Assembly (NCBI RefSeq): GCF_005116445.1
Contig: NZ_SWBQ01000004.1
Span: 186,001 to 250,000, forward strand
From: Pedobacter frigoris
Lineage (GTDB): Bacteria; Bacteroidota; Bacteroidia; Sphingobacteriales; Sphingobacteriaceae
Reading direction: 5' to 3'
Length of the DNA: 64,000 nt
The position numbers were made by a program, and so were the translations under genes. Below are positions 35,091-43,167 of the stretch, piece by piece; position 1 is the stretch's first letter, and the number at the start of each line of letters is the position of its first letter. The notes beneath the pieces were generated by a model that saw only the letters and a list, made by a program, of their open reading frames with translations, was not told where the DNA came from and searched no databases.

Positions 35091-35894
35091 ATGATACTTG
35101 TTAAAGATCTTAAAATCAGGACTCAATTTGTTCCCTTAATTGTGATAGTGTTATGTACTTCTGCTGCCTTTGCTCAGAAATATGAGGTGAATAAGAATGC
35201 ACATTCACACAATGATTACATGCAGTCGGCACCATTCTTTAATGCTTATAACAACCGCTTTGCTTCTATTGAAATCGATGTGTTTTTGGTGGGTAAGCAG
35301 TTGTATGTCGCGCATAGCAAAAAGGAGATAGATACTACAAAAACAATAGAGAAATTATACCTGGAACCATTATTGGCAGAAATTGAGAAGAATGGCGGTA
35401 AGCCATATAAAGGAGGGGGAGGACTGCAGTTTATGATTGATTTAAAAATCGCTGGTGTGCCTGCATTAAAGGTATTGGAAGCCAAACTAAAGCCCATCAG
35501 AAAATACTTCGATACCAAAAATAATCCCAATGCGGTACGCCTGGTCCTTAGCGGCTCGCTTCCAACGCCAGAACAGTTTAAAGATTTTGATAAGATCTTC
35601 TTTTTTGATGGGAAATCCGGAGTTAATTATACCGCCGATCAGCTGGAACGCATCGCTTTTTTCAGCACGTCTTTAGCACAGTTTTCCAAATGGGATGGCA
35701 AAGGAAGGATGCTGGCCGCTGAGCAGGAAAAGGCATTAAAGTTTGTGGATTCCGTACATCATGTTGGAAAACCTGTCCGTTTTTGGGGCAATCCTGATAC
35801 CAAAGCCTGCTGGAAACTATTCGTGAAAATGGGAGTAGATTACCTGAACACCGATTCACCCGCCAAAATGGCGAAGTTTTTAAAAAGGCGCTAA
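35091..35894 (+). CDS. secreted PI-PLC/GDPD-superfamily phosphodiesterase-like protein
   Basis: 267 residues with a signal peptide (VLCTSAAFAQ). The mature start NAHSHNDY, then FASIEIDVFLVG and LYVAHSKKEID, matches the TIM-barrel phosphatidylinositol phospholipase C / glycerophosphodiesterase superfamily (His, Glu-x-Asp and second His of the active site). Database entries of this type are sometimes called alkaline phosphatase. Substrate unknown; probably periplasmic. Its TAA overlaps the TAG of the convergent next gene. Confidence 0.72.
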   Translation: MILVKDLKIRTQFVPLIVIVLCTSAAFAQKYEVNKNAHSHNDYMQSAPFFNAYNNRFASIEIDVFLVGKQLYVAHSKKEIDTTKTIEKLYLEPLLAEIEKNGGKPYKGGGGLQFMIDLKIAGVPALKVLEAKLKPIRKYFDTKNNPNAVRLVLSGSLPTPEQFKDFDKIFFFDGKSGVNYTADQLERIAFFSTSLAQFSKWDGKGRMLAAEQEKALKFVDSVHHVGKPVRFWGNPDTKACWKLFVKMGVDYLNTDSPAKMAKFLKRR

Positions 35895-36340
35895 CCCTCC
35901 GGTATTTCAGGCTCTACAAGCTTAATCAACTTCTCCAGCGATTCCTGCCAGCCTAAATAACACATTTCTGCCGGTATCATAGGAGGTATTCCCTCTTGCA
36001 GCACTTTCAATTCTGTACCTGCAGATGTTTTTTGAAGCCATACAGAAGTAGTCATTACCCCCGGCAGATTCGGATCATCAAATTTGTCTGTATACTTTAG
36101 AAACTCACCCGGTTTCACCTCTACATATTCTCCGCCGAATGAATGTCCGTTACCGGTTGTAAAATTGTGAAACGACATTCTGAAAGTACCGCCAACCTTG
36201 ACGTCCAGTTCATGTACGGTACAAAGAAAACCATAAGGCGGCAACCATGAAGCGATTGCTGTAGCTTCGGTAAAGGCACGATATACCTTTTCAGGTGAAG
36301 CTTTAATAACTCTGTGCAATGAAACTTTATTCTCTGACAT
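35891..36340 (-). CDS. SRPBCC (AHSA1-type) domain protein
   Basis: 149 residues from ATG at 36340 (MSENKVSLHRVI); an in-frame start 81 bp upstream would add a Cys/His/Ile-rich stretch unlike the family. The AHSA1 pattern RVIKASPEKVYRAFTEATAIASW, GGTFRMSFHN and the final WQESLEKLIKLVE are typical. Such proteins bind hydrophobic ligands or act as stress-related co-chaperone-like factors; the ligand is unknown. Overlapping stop codons with the convergent upstream gene leave no room for a terminator. Confidence 0.85.
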   Translation of the reverse strand: MSENKVSLHRVIKASPEKVYRAFTEATAIASWLPPYGFLCTVHELDVKVGGTFRMSFHNFTTGNGHSFGGEYVEVKPGEFLKYTDKFDDPNLPGVMTTSVWLQKTSAGTELKVLQEGIPPMIPAEMCYLGWQESLEKLIKLVEPEIPEG

Positions 36341-36466
36341 AAAAATAATTTTTTGGTTATCGATTGTTGCTATACAAATATGCCGGTAAAAACAGATATA
36401 AAACAGGGGGAGATGCGACAATTTACAGTACGGTTTGCGACAGCTACCCTTAGCTATAAATATGTG

Positions 36467-37768
36467 CTACTTTTTAATCGTTGTGATGCGTTTCAAGATC
36501 AGGGATAATATTGACGCATAGACTACATAGGCCACAAAAATAAAATATCCGGATTGCAAAGTAGTATTGTTTTGGGTGACTGTAGACAATAACTCCTCCT
36601 GTATATTTAAATTAGAAAGCTGGCTTTTTAAGATCCCGTTTAAGCCGATGTACGTCATTCCAACACCAACAACCATTACATCTGCCATATCCCATTTTCC
36701 TAAATCAAAGGCTAAAAACCGAACCAGCTTGTTTTCTGCATATTTATCCCTGCCCCAGATGAGGATGCCTTTACCTATCATCCGCAGCAACGGCAGGATC
36801 ACCACAAACAGGAATATAAGGATGCCAACCAATACCGCATCAGGTTTAGGCTCATGGATCAGGGCCAGGATGATGCCGTTTATGCTCTTGCTCTGAAAAA
36901 ACAATACCTGATTGGTAAATGATAATTTTTCGCTGAGCAGTGTAAAGTTAAGCGATTCAATGCGGGCATCTACCTCTATGACCGTCGCGGTAATGCCGAC
37001 TAGTAAAAGCACCAGTGCAAACAACAGCGACAAGATATAGAGTGTGGTATGCAGCTTCGTATGGTTCCTCATCAGCCACCAGAGACAAAGTGCCAGAAAC
37101 GCAGAACCGACCATTGCAATGGTGTAATTGTTGGTTAATGTACGGATGGCGGTTAGTTGTGCTTTCACGGTCTGCTCAAATGCAGCAGCATTATTTACCT
37201 TGTATTTGCGATAAATGTTCCTCGTCACGGTTACACTGGCGGGTTCAGTATTGTCGTAAGTTTGTTTTTCCAGCTGGTCAATTTTACTGCTCACTATACC
37301 CTTTAATCTTTTCTGACTTGCCGGCCTGTTGATGCGGTTTACAATAGTGCTGGCAAATGCAGGTACCTGGGCATGAATCTCATCCGGATCTACGAGCACA
37401 TTGAATGCCAGTTTTTTGAGTTTGCCACCCAGGCTCTTTTGAGGCTTGTTGATCTCTGCGACAGCAGTATTGACAAGCCGGTGCAATTGCTTTTCAACCT
37501 TCTCCCGGAGTGCCTGCTTCTGTTCTGCAGTCATGTTAAAATCGTTGATTTTTCCATCTACGATCGAAGCGATCTTTTCCCGCCACTGATCTACAGAGAA
37601 AATGCCAAAGGTAATGCTATTGGCTACACTGTAGTCTTCTTTTAGCCTTTCCCGCTGACTCGAGAGCTGAGATACACGGAAGCCCAGGTAAGCTTCTCCG
37701 CAGAGCAGCAGACCGATTCCTATGATCAGGAGGATGCCGGCAATACCCGTTTTTCTAGTCGCAGTCAT
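36467..37768 (-). CDS. PqiA-like membrane protein, second of a tandem pair
   Basis: 433 residues. An N-terminal helix (IAGILLIIGIGLLLCGEAYLG) is followed by a long helical extracytoplasmic part (about 30-215), then several membrane helices. The C-terminal half matches the PqiA transmembrane domain: FFQSKSINGIILALI, DAVLVGILIFLFVVILPLLR and GKWDMADVMVVGVGMTYIG. The cysteine zinc motifs of E. coli PqiA are absent. It is a close paralogue of the preceding gene along the whole length and its start overlaps that gene's end by 14 bp. PqiA works with MCE-type proteins in lipid transport, but no MCE protein is present here. Confidence 0.72.
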   Translation of the reverse strand: MTATRKTGIAGILLIIGIGLLLCGEAYLGFRVSQLSSQRERLKEDYSVANSITFGIFSVDQWREKIASIVDGKINDFNMTAEQKQALREKVEKQLHRLVNTAVAEINKPQKSLGGKLKKLAFNVLVDPDEIHAQVPAFASTIVNRINRPASQKRLKGIVSSKIDQLEKQTYDNTEPASVTVTRNIYRKYKVNNAAAFEQTVKAQLTAIRTLTNNYTIAMVGSAFLALCLWWLMRNHTKLHTTLYILSLLFALVLLLVGITATVIEVDARIESLNFTLLSEKLSFTNQVLFFQSKSINGIILALIHEPKPDAVLVGILIFLFVVILPLLRMIGKGILIWGRDKYAENKLVRFLAFDLGKWDMADVMVVGVGMTYIGLNGILKSQLSNLNIQEELLSTVTQNNTTLQSGYFIFVAYVVYASILSLILKRITTIKK

Positions 37769-39080
37769 GTGGAGAAATGAATTTTAGTATGGTCGACAAA
37801 ATAAGCCCGTACAATACAAAGCTGATAAAGATGATGAAGCCGGGCTGAAGTGCCGTATTATTGGTCGTGATGACCGTTAAGTCAGCGCTCTTGATGTTCA
37901 GGCTGCTCAGCTGACTCTGCAACAAGCCATTTAAACCAATATAAACCATCAATATCGCGATAACGATTACGTCTGCCATGCTCCATTTTCCCGATTGGAA
38001 AGCAAAATATTTGATGATCCAGTTCTCGGCGATCCTCTTACCGCTCAGCAGGTGGATACCTGTCGCACTGAGTTTCATTACAGGGAACAAGATGCTAAAA
38101 ACCAGGATCAATACCCCTACGAGTACCGAGTCAATAGCTGTTTGCCCTAACAATACACTCACCACATCAAGGATGCTCTTACTTTGGAAAAATAATACCT
38201 GATTTTTGAAGGTGACATGCTCGCCAAGAAGCATAAAGTCCAGGGTCTGGATCCTGGCATCCACCTCAATCATTGAGGCGGTCAGACCCACACCTAGGAG
38301 TATAAATGCAAACATCAACGACATGATGAAAAGTGTGGCGTGCAGGTCAACCCTTTTTCTGAAGATCCACCAGACTGATAAAACAACGGCGATACAGCCC
38401 AGCATGGCAAAGGAATAACTGTAAGTGGCGGTCTTGATGCGCCCGAGCGACGAGGTCAGCACCTTGTTCAATTGCTCGGTCGAAGAAACGCGGTATTTTT
38501 CAAACACCTTATCAGTTACTTTTTTCGTTGCCGCCACTGTGCTGTCCAGGTATTCAGCGCGTTCCAGCGAATCAAATTTAGACATGGCCATCCTGCTCAA
38601 GTGGTTTTTGTTCCCCTTGTTATCCACCTTTGCCAGGATTGTTTCGGCGAATTCAGGTGCCTGGGCCCTGATCTTATCCGTATTTACAAAAGTCTTAATG
38701 GCAAATTTCTTAATCTTTCCACCCAGGGTCTTCTTAGGTTTGTTTACCAGCGCTTCGGCCTTGTCAATCAGTGCGATTACCGTTTGTTCCACTTCCTTTC
38801 GGAGTTCTTTCTTTTGTTTTCGGGTTAGGCTAAAATCCCGGATCTGGTTGTCGACAATTCCGGAAACTTTGTCCCGCCACTGTTCTACCGAGAACAATCC
38901 AAATGTGATGTTATTGATGTTGGAGTACTCTGTCTTGATTTCTTCCTGTTGCTCTGAAAGTTCATGCAGCCGGAAGGCAAAATACCCTTCCACACACAAT
39001 AAAATAGCCAAGCCGAAAATCAGCAGGAGTTTCGGAACAATTGTTTGGTTCCTTAAAGTGGTCTTGTCTTTGTCTGTCAA
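37755..39080 (-). CDS. PqiA-like membrane protein, first of a tandem pair
   Basis: 441 residues with the same plan as its downstream paralogue: one N-terminal helix (LLIFGLAILLCVEGYFAF), an extracytoplasmic helical region that contains ITFGLFSVEQWRDKVSGIVD (paralogue: ITFGIFSVDQWREKIASIVD), then helices with FFQSKSILDVVSVLL, DSVLVGVLILVFSILFPVM and GKWSMADVIVIAILMVYIG. It has no PqiA cysteines. The 14-bp overlap indicates obligate coexpression and possibly a heteromer. The first gene of its operon; the promoter was not identified. Confidence 0.72.
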   Translation of the reverse strand: MTDKDKTTLRNQTIVPKLLLIFGLAILLCVEGYFAFRLHELSEQQEEIKTEYSNINNITFGLFSVEQWRDKVSGIVDNQIRDFSLTRKQKKELRKEVEQTVIALIDKAEALVNKPKKTLGGKIKKFAIKTFVNTDKIRAQAPEFAETILAKVDNKGNKNHLSRMAMSKFDSLERAEYLDSTVAATKKVTDKVFEKYRVSSTEQLNKVLTSSLGRIKTATYSYSFAMLGCIAVVLSVWWIFRKRVDLHATLFIMSLMFAFILLGVGLTASMIEVDARIQTLDFMLLGEHVTFKNQVLFFQSKSILDVVSVLLGQTAIDSVLVGVLILVFSILFPVMKLSATGIHLLSGKRIAENWIIKYFAFQSGKWSMADVIVIAILMVYIGLNGLLQSQLSSLNIKSADLTVITTNNTALQPGFIIFISFVLYGLILSTILKFISPHDCD

Positions 39081-39495
39081 ATCAGTATTGCTTCGTTACC
39101 TAACAATTTCAAAGCAAAGTAGTTTTGGACTTGATGATTTTACAAATTATTGTTTTCTCTGTCTTTGATTTTTTGAGATTAAGAGGGGTTTGGCTGAGGT
39201 TTCATTGTAAAGCAGGTGTTTAGCCAATTAAAAGCAAGGAAAATGCAACGTGGCCTCAACTGACGCAATACTTAAGGTTTAAAAATAGCAGTTAGGTTTT
39301 TAATGCCGATTGTGTCTTTCATCACTGTAGGTATCACCCCACAAGAGCTTTTTTGTTGCACTCTGTCTTCGCCCTGTGCATATATCATCTGAGATATTGC
39401 TCCGTATCATCTGGGGCGTTGGTTCGATTGGAACCGAACCAACACCCTGACGACACCCTAGTTGATACGAACGCACACCGAAAACAGACCAAACT
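39081..39495. other. non-coding / unrecognised stretch at a gene break
   Basis: The 219 bp nearest the PqiA-like gene (39081-39299) are A/T-rich with no gene I can support. Bases 39300-39495 are GC-richer, open in two minus-strand frames, and directly abut the truncated M28 peptidase. They contain a strong hairpin (39413-39448) and a CAGATGATA direct repeat on the minus strand. I do not recognise this block; it may be the edge of a lost mobile element or the tail of another gene. Confidence 0.4.
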
Positions 39496-39882
39496 ATTTT
39501 CAGCATCAATAAAAGTAACGCTATCTACTTGCCGAAGGCTTCCTTTCTGATTTTTTCCGGTACTTTCTGCAACAACAATAAAGTCCCGTCCGGGTTTAAG
39601 GGTTTTGCTGTTGACCGTGGCGCTCATTTTTCCGGGAAATGTGTTGATGGGAAGTGTGAATGGCTGTCGGTAATCCTTTCCGTCCATAGGTTTTAGCCCG
39701 TAGGATTTGAATGCTGAAGTTATGAATTTGGCCGCCTTTTCTAATCCATTCCTGGTATATCCTTGTCCCCACATTTCCTTCGCGCTCAATTGTTCTATGG
39801 TTTTGCGTGCCGTCGGGAGATCCTGAGACAAGGCCTGCTCTGCAAACAGCAGGCACAGGATAGCCAGATATTTCTTCATCAT
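39385..39882 (-). pseudogene. truncated M28-type aminopeptidase (N-terminal part only)
   Basis: Starts MMKKYLAILCLLFAEQALSQ (a signal peptide) and continues with DLPTARKTIEQLSAKEMWG, KFITSAFKSYGLKPMDGKDY and LKPGRDFIVVAES, which match the beginning of Bacteroidota M28 family peptidases (normally 400-500 residues). The recognisable part ends near 39496 at VTFIDAEN. The remaining 37 codons of the open frame, rich in Cys, Arg and Ser, are unlike the family, and the zinc-binding catalytic domain is missing. The gene is therefore broken and not expected to be active. Confidence 0.72.
39413..39448. repeat. strong inverted repeat in the unrecognised block
   Basis: GTTGGTTCG (39418-39426) pairs with CGAACCAAC (39435-39443) around an 8-nt loop; one C-A mismatch later the stem continues with GGG/CCC. 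No T run follows on either strand. Confidence 0.65.
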
Positions 39883-40016
39883 CAGCTTCAATTTAGTTTG
39901 TGTGTGAAAGTAAATATAAATAATCCCCCGCAAATTTATTGGCTGATTGTTTCAGGTTTGGCATTAAAACTGATGTTAAAAATATATAGCGAAAATGTAA
40001 AAAAATTAAAAACGTA
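39883..40016. other. intergenic stretch between the M28 remnant and the arginine promoter
   Basis: 134 bp, strongly A/T-rich near 39990-40016. No gene or clear structure seen. Confidence 0.4.
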
Positions 40017-40059
40017 TTGCACAACTCAATTTTTATTTAAACCTTTGCGGCACAACTCA
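40017..40059 (+). promoter_or_regulatory. candidate promoter and operator of the arginine operon
   Basis: TTG (40017-40019) lies 20 bp before AACCTTTG (40040-40047), one base off the TAnnTTTG -7 box. A 10-bp direct repeat GCACAACTCA overlaps the -33 TTG (40019-40028) and recurs just after the -7 box (40050-40059), 31 bp apart, about three helical turns. That placement is what a repressor binding both copies on one DNA face would need. The regulator is not known. Confidence 0.45.
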
Positions 40060-40085
40060 TTTAAAAAATATATCATACACAGAAA

Positions 40086-40181
40086 ATGATCAAACACGCA
40101 GTGCATAAAAGGTTTATTGAACTCCTGAAACCCGTGTTTTTTGTGACTACGAACCGGCAAATATATACGCCGCGGATCTGA
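40086..40181 (+). CDS. possible leader peptide upstream of the arginine operon
   Basis: 31 codons from ATG (MIKHAVHKRFIELLKPVF...) to TGA, lying between the candidate promoter and the first operon gene (start 40272). It has three Arg codons, all AGG or CGG, which may be rare here. A short AGAGG/CCTCT hairpin follows at 40211-40224. The peptide resembles nothing I know; it could be chance. Confidence 0.25.
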   Translation: MIKHAVHKRFIELLKPVFFVTTNRQIYTPRI

Positions 40182-40271
40182 GTAAATTCCTATTACCAGG
40201 TCATTTACGAAGAGGATTGCCTCTCAAAAAACAATTAATCAGAACATTTATATTTTTTCGTTATCATATTA

Positions 40272-40976
40272 ATGAATATAAACGATTTTATAGTGCAAGT
40301 TGCACTTCCTGAACATCGTGTCTTTGCAGAAGAAATCTGTGAGGAAATGGCAGAGTCTGCTAAAGCACGAGGTACAGGTATCGCAAAACGCTCTCCTGAG
40401 TACGTGGCCGGTAAAATGGTTGACGGTAAAGCGGTAATCGCATTTCACAGTGATGGCTCATGGGCAGGCTTTTGTTATATAGAAACTTGGAGCCATGGTC
40501 AGTTTGTTGCGAATTCCGGTCTTGTTGTAAGTCCGAAATACCGTAAGGTGGGTCTGGCGAACGCCATTAAACATAAGATTTTTGCGCTTTCAAGACAGAA
40601 ATATCCTAAGGCTAAGATCTTTGGTCTGACTACCGGTTTGGCCGTGATGAAGATCAATTCGGATCTGGGTTATGAACCTGTGACATATTCTGAACTGACA
40701 CAGGACGAGGAATTCTGGAAAGGCTGTCAGAGCTGCGTTAACTTTGAGATCCTGAAGATGAAGGAGCGCAAAAACTGCATGTGCACAGCCATGCTGTATG
40801 ATCCTGTGGAGCAAAAGCATGAGGTGGCAAAGAAATTTGCAGAGGAGCTTCAGCAAAAGCCCAAGTTGTATGAGCGCTTCATGCGCATCAAACAGAGACT
40901 GGTGCTCAAAACCAAACCACAAAGTAAGAAAGGGTTGAAATCCTTGTTTTTATTGTTTACCATTTTATTTAAATAG
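40272..40976 (+). CDS. GNAT acyltransferase, likely first enzyme of arginine synthesis
   Basis: 234 residues. The GNAT acyl-CoA site is visible as VVSPKYRKVGLANAIKHKI (86-104), and the first half has a typical fold. The C-terminal part is unusual: a CxxC-CxC set (Cys152, Cys155, Cys169, Cys171) within GCQSCVNFEI and KNCMCTAMLYDP, which could bind a metal. As first gene of an operon with argG, argC, argD, argF', argB and argE and with no classical argA or argJ nearby, it most likely acylates glutamate (inference). Whether acetyl- or succinyl-CoA is used ties in with the ArgF' evidence. Confidence 0.78.
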   Translation: MNINDFIVQVALPEHRVFAEEICEEMAESAKARGTGIAKRSPEYVAGKMVDGKAVIAFHSDGSWAGFCYIETWSHGQFVANSGLVVSPKYRKVGLANAIKHKIFALSRQKYPKAKIFGLTTGLAVMKINSDLGYEPVTYSELTQDEEFWKGCQSCVNFEILKMKERKNCMCTAMLYDPVEQKHEVAKKFAEELQQKPKLYERFMRIKQRLVLKTKPQSKKGLKSLFLLFTILFK

Positions 40977-40989
40977 CTGTTACATTAAG

Positions 40990-42186
40990 ATGAAGAAGAA
41001 AGTAGTTTTAGCTTTTAGCGGAGGTTTAGATACCTCGTTTTGTTGTATTTACCTTGCTCAGGACCGTGATTTAGAGGTTCATTCTGTAATTGTAAACACC
41101 GGAGGCTTTTCTGAAGAGGAATTGCAGGAAATAGAAAAACGTGCTTACGCCCTGGGTGTGGCTTCTCATGCTGTAGTGGATGAAACCACAAATTATTATG
41201 ATAGCTGTATTAAGTATCTGGTATATGGTAACGTGTTGAAAAATGCGACTTATCCGCTTTCTGTTAGTGCAGAACGTGTAAGCCAGGCGACTGCCATTGC
41301 CAATTATGTGAAAAAAATCGGTGCTGACTATGTAGCTCATGGAAGTACAGGTGCTGGTAATGATCAGGTCCGTTTTGACATGATCTTTAACATCATCATT
41401 CCAGAGGTGGAGATTATTACTCCGATAAGAGACTTGAAATTATCCCGCGAAGCGGAAATAGAATATTTATCAGCTCATGGCGTAGAGTATAGTGCTGAAA
41501 AAGCAAGGTATTCTATCAATAAAGGCTTATGGGGAACATCAGTAGGTGGTAAAGAAACCCTTACTTCTAATGAGACGCTGCCGGAAGAGGCATGGCCTAC
41601 CCAGGTTTCTGAAACCGGAGCACGTAAGCTGGAACTGACGTTTGAAAAAGGTGAACTGGTAGCTATCGATGGTGAGCAATTTGAGCCGGTAAGGGCAATT
41701 CAAAAACTTCAGGCTATTGCACAGCCTTACGGCATTGGAAGGGATATCCATGTCGGAGATACCATTATCGGGATCAAAGGACGCGTTGGATTTGAAGCTG
41801 CGGCACCAATTGTGATCATTAAAGCACACCATATGCTTGAAAAACATACATTGACCAAATGGCAGCTTTCATGGAAAGAGCAATTGTCTTCTTTCTATGG
41901 CAACTGGCTGCATGAAGGACAATTCCACGATCCGATCATGCGTAACATAGAGGCATTTTTAGCAGATACGCAGAAAACTGTAAGTGGAAAGGTATTTGTA
42001 GAGTTATTGCCATACCGGTTCAACATCATCGGTATTGAATCTGAACATGACCTGATGAGCAACAAGTTTGGCAGTTATGGAGAAATGAACAATGCATGGA
42101 GCGGTGAAGATGTGAAAGGTTTCTCTAAAATTTTTGGTAATCAGGTAATGATCTGGCATAAAGTGAACAGTGATGAAAAAAATTAA
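40990..42186 (+). CDS. argG: argininosuccinate synthase
   Basis: 398 residues. The ATP pyrophosphatase P-loop AFSGGLDTSFC (8-18) and the HGSTGAGNDQVRFD segment are diagnostic. It joins citrulline and aspartate using ATP. It begins 13 bp after the GNAT gene and its end overlaps argC by 14 bp, so it is in the operon. Note that in this pathway carbamylation happens on the acylated intermediate, and ArgG acts after ArgE removes the acyl group. Confidence 0.96.
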   Translation: MKKKVVLAFSGGLDTSFCCIYLAQDRDLEVHSVIVNTGGFSEEELQEIEKRAYALGVASHAVVDETTNYYDSCIKYLVYGNVLKNATYPLSVSAERVSQATAIANYVKKIGADYVAHGSTGAGNDQVRFDMIFNIIIPEVEIITPIRDLKLSREAEIEYLSAHGVEYSAEKARYSINKGLWGTSVGGKETLTSNETLPEEAWPTQVSETGARKLELTFEKGELVAIDGEQFEPVRAIQKLQAIAQPYGIGRDIHVGDTIIGIKGRVGFEAAAPIVIIKAHHMLEKHTLTKWQLSWKEQLSSFYGNWLHEGQFHDPIMRNIEAFLADTQKTVSGKVFVELLPYRFNIIGIESEHDLMSNKFGSYGEMNNAWSGEDVKGFSKIFGNQVMIWHKVNSDEKN

Positions 42187-43147
42187 GGCAGGTATAGTCG
42201 GCGGTGCTGGATATACCGGTGGAGAAATGCTTCGTTTGCTGGTAAATCACCCATTGGTTGATATTGTATTTGTAAACAGTAACAGCAATGCCGGGAATTT
42301 GATTTCCGATGTGCATGCGGACTTGTTTGGTGATACAGACCTGCGTTTTACAAGCGAGCTTTCTGCTGATATTGACGTGTTGTTCTTGTGTGTAGGACAT
42401 GGCGATGCAAAGAAATTTCTGGATGTAAATCCTGTTGCTAAAGAGATAAAGATTATTGATCTGAGTCAGGATTTCAGGCTGAAGGCAAATGTGGGAACGG
42501 ATTGGGTGTATGGACTGCCTGAACTGAACAGGGATCGAATTAAGAACGCCAGTTTTATTGCTAACCCTGGATGTTTTGCCACTTGTATTCAGCTCGGATT
42601 GCTTCCTTTGGCAGCTAAAGGGCTGATAAAAGGTGAAGTACATATTAATGCGACCACCGGATCAACGGGAGCAGGGCAGAGCTTGTCTACCACCTCACAT
42701 TTCAGCTGGAGAAACAATAACCTTTCGGTTTATAAAGCGTTTGAACATCAGCACTTAAATGAAATTGGGGAGAGTTTGTCACAACTGACACCTGGATTTG
42801 ATCAGGTATTGAATTTTATTCCGCAGAGAGGTGATTTTACAAGAGGGATTTTAGCGGCGATGTACTTGGAAAGTGACCTGACTGCGGAAGCAGCACAGAA
42901 ACTTTATGAAAGTTATTATGCTGACCATGTTTTTACTCATGTGAGTAAGAAAAATATTGATTTAAAACAGGTAGTAAATACAAATAAAGGGTTGATACAT
43001 GTAGAAAAGCATGGCAATAAGCTGTTTGTAGTGAGTATTATAGATAATTTGTTGAAAGGTGCCAGCGGACAGGCGGTGCAGAACATGAACCTCATGTTTG
43101 GATTGCCTGAAAGCGAAGGGCTACGGCTAAAGGCAGCGGCTTTTTAA
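42173..43147 (+). CDS. argC: N-acyl-gamma-glutamyl-phosphate reductase
   Basis: 324 residues from ATG at 42173 (MKKIKAGIVGGAGYTGGE); the preceding GTG is less likely. The NADPH loop GGAGYTGGE and the catalytic Cys134 in NPGCFATC are present. It reduces the acyl-glutamyl phosphate made by ArgB to the semialdehyde. It overlaps argG by 14 bp. A palindromic repeat (43186-43259) lies between it and argD. Confidence 0.95.
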   Translation: MKKIKAGIVGGAGYTGGEMLRLLVNHPLVDIVFVNSNSNAGNLISDVHADLFGDTDLRFTSELSADIDVLFLCVGHGDAKKFLDVNPVAKEIKIIDLSQDFRLKANVGTDWVYGLPELNRDRIKNASFIANPGCFATCIQLGLLPLAAKGLIKGEVHINATTGSTGAGQSLSTTSHFSWRNNNLSVYKAFEHQHLNEIGESLSQLTPGFDQVLNFIPQRGDFTRGILAAMYLESDLTAEAAQKLYESYYADHVFTHVSKKNIDLKQVVNTNKGLIHVEKHGNKLFVVSIIDNLLKGASGQAVQNMNLMFGLPESEGLRLKAAAF

Positions 43148-43167
43148 GCCTTGCCCGAAATTCGCTT

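Noticed and set aside
38425-39168. 247-codon plus-strand open frame opposite the first PqiA-like gene
   Set aside because: It is Ser/Phe/Leu-rich, antisense to a gene with recognisable domain motifs and a paralogue, and has no family features.
39421-39440. GGTTCGATTGGAACC as a tRNA T-arm
   Set aside because: No D-arm, anticodon arm or acceptor stem can be arranged around it.
39300-39509. 69-codon minus-strand frame in the unrecognised block as a real gene
   Set aside because: No family resemblance, overlaps the tail of the broken peptidase frame, and competing frames are equally open; kept only as an unexplained region.
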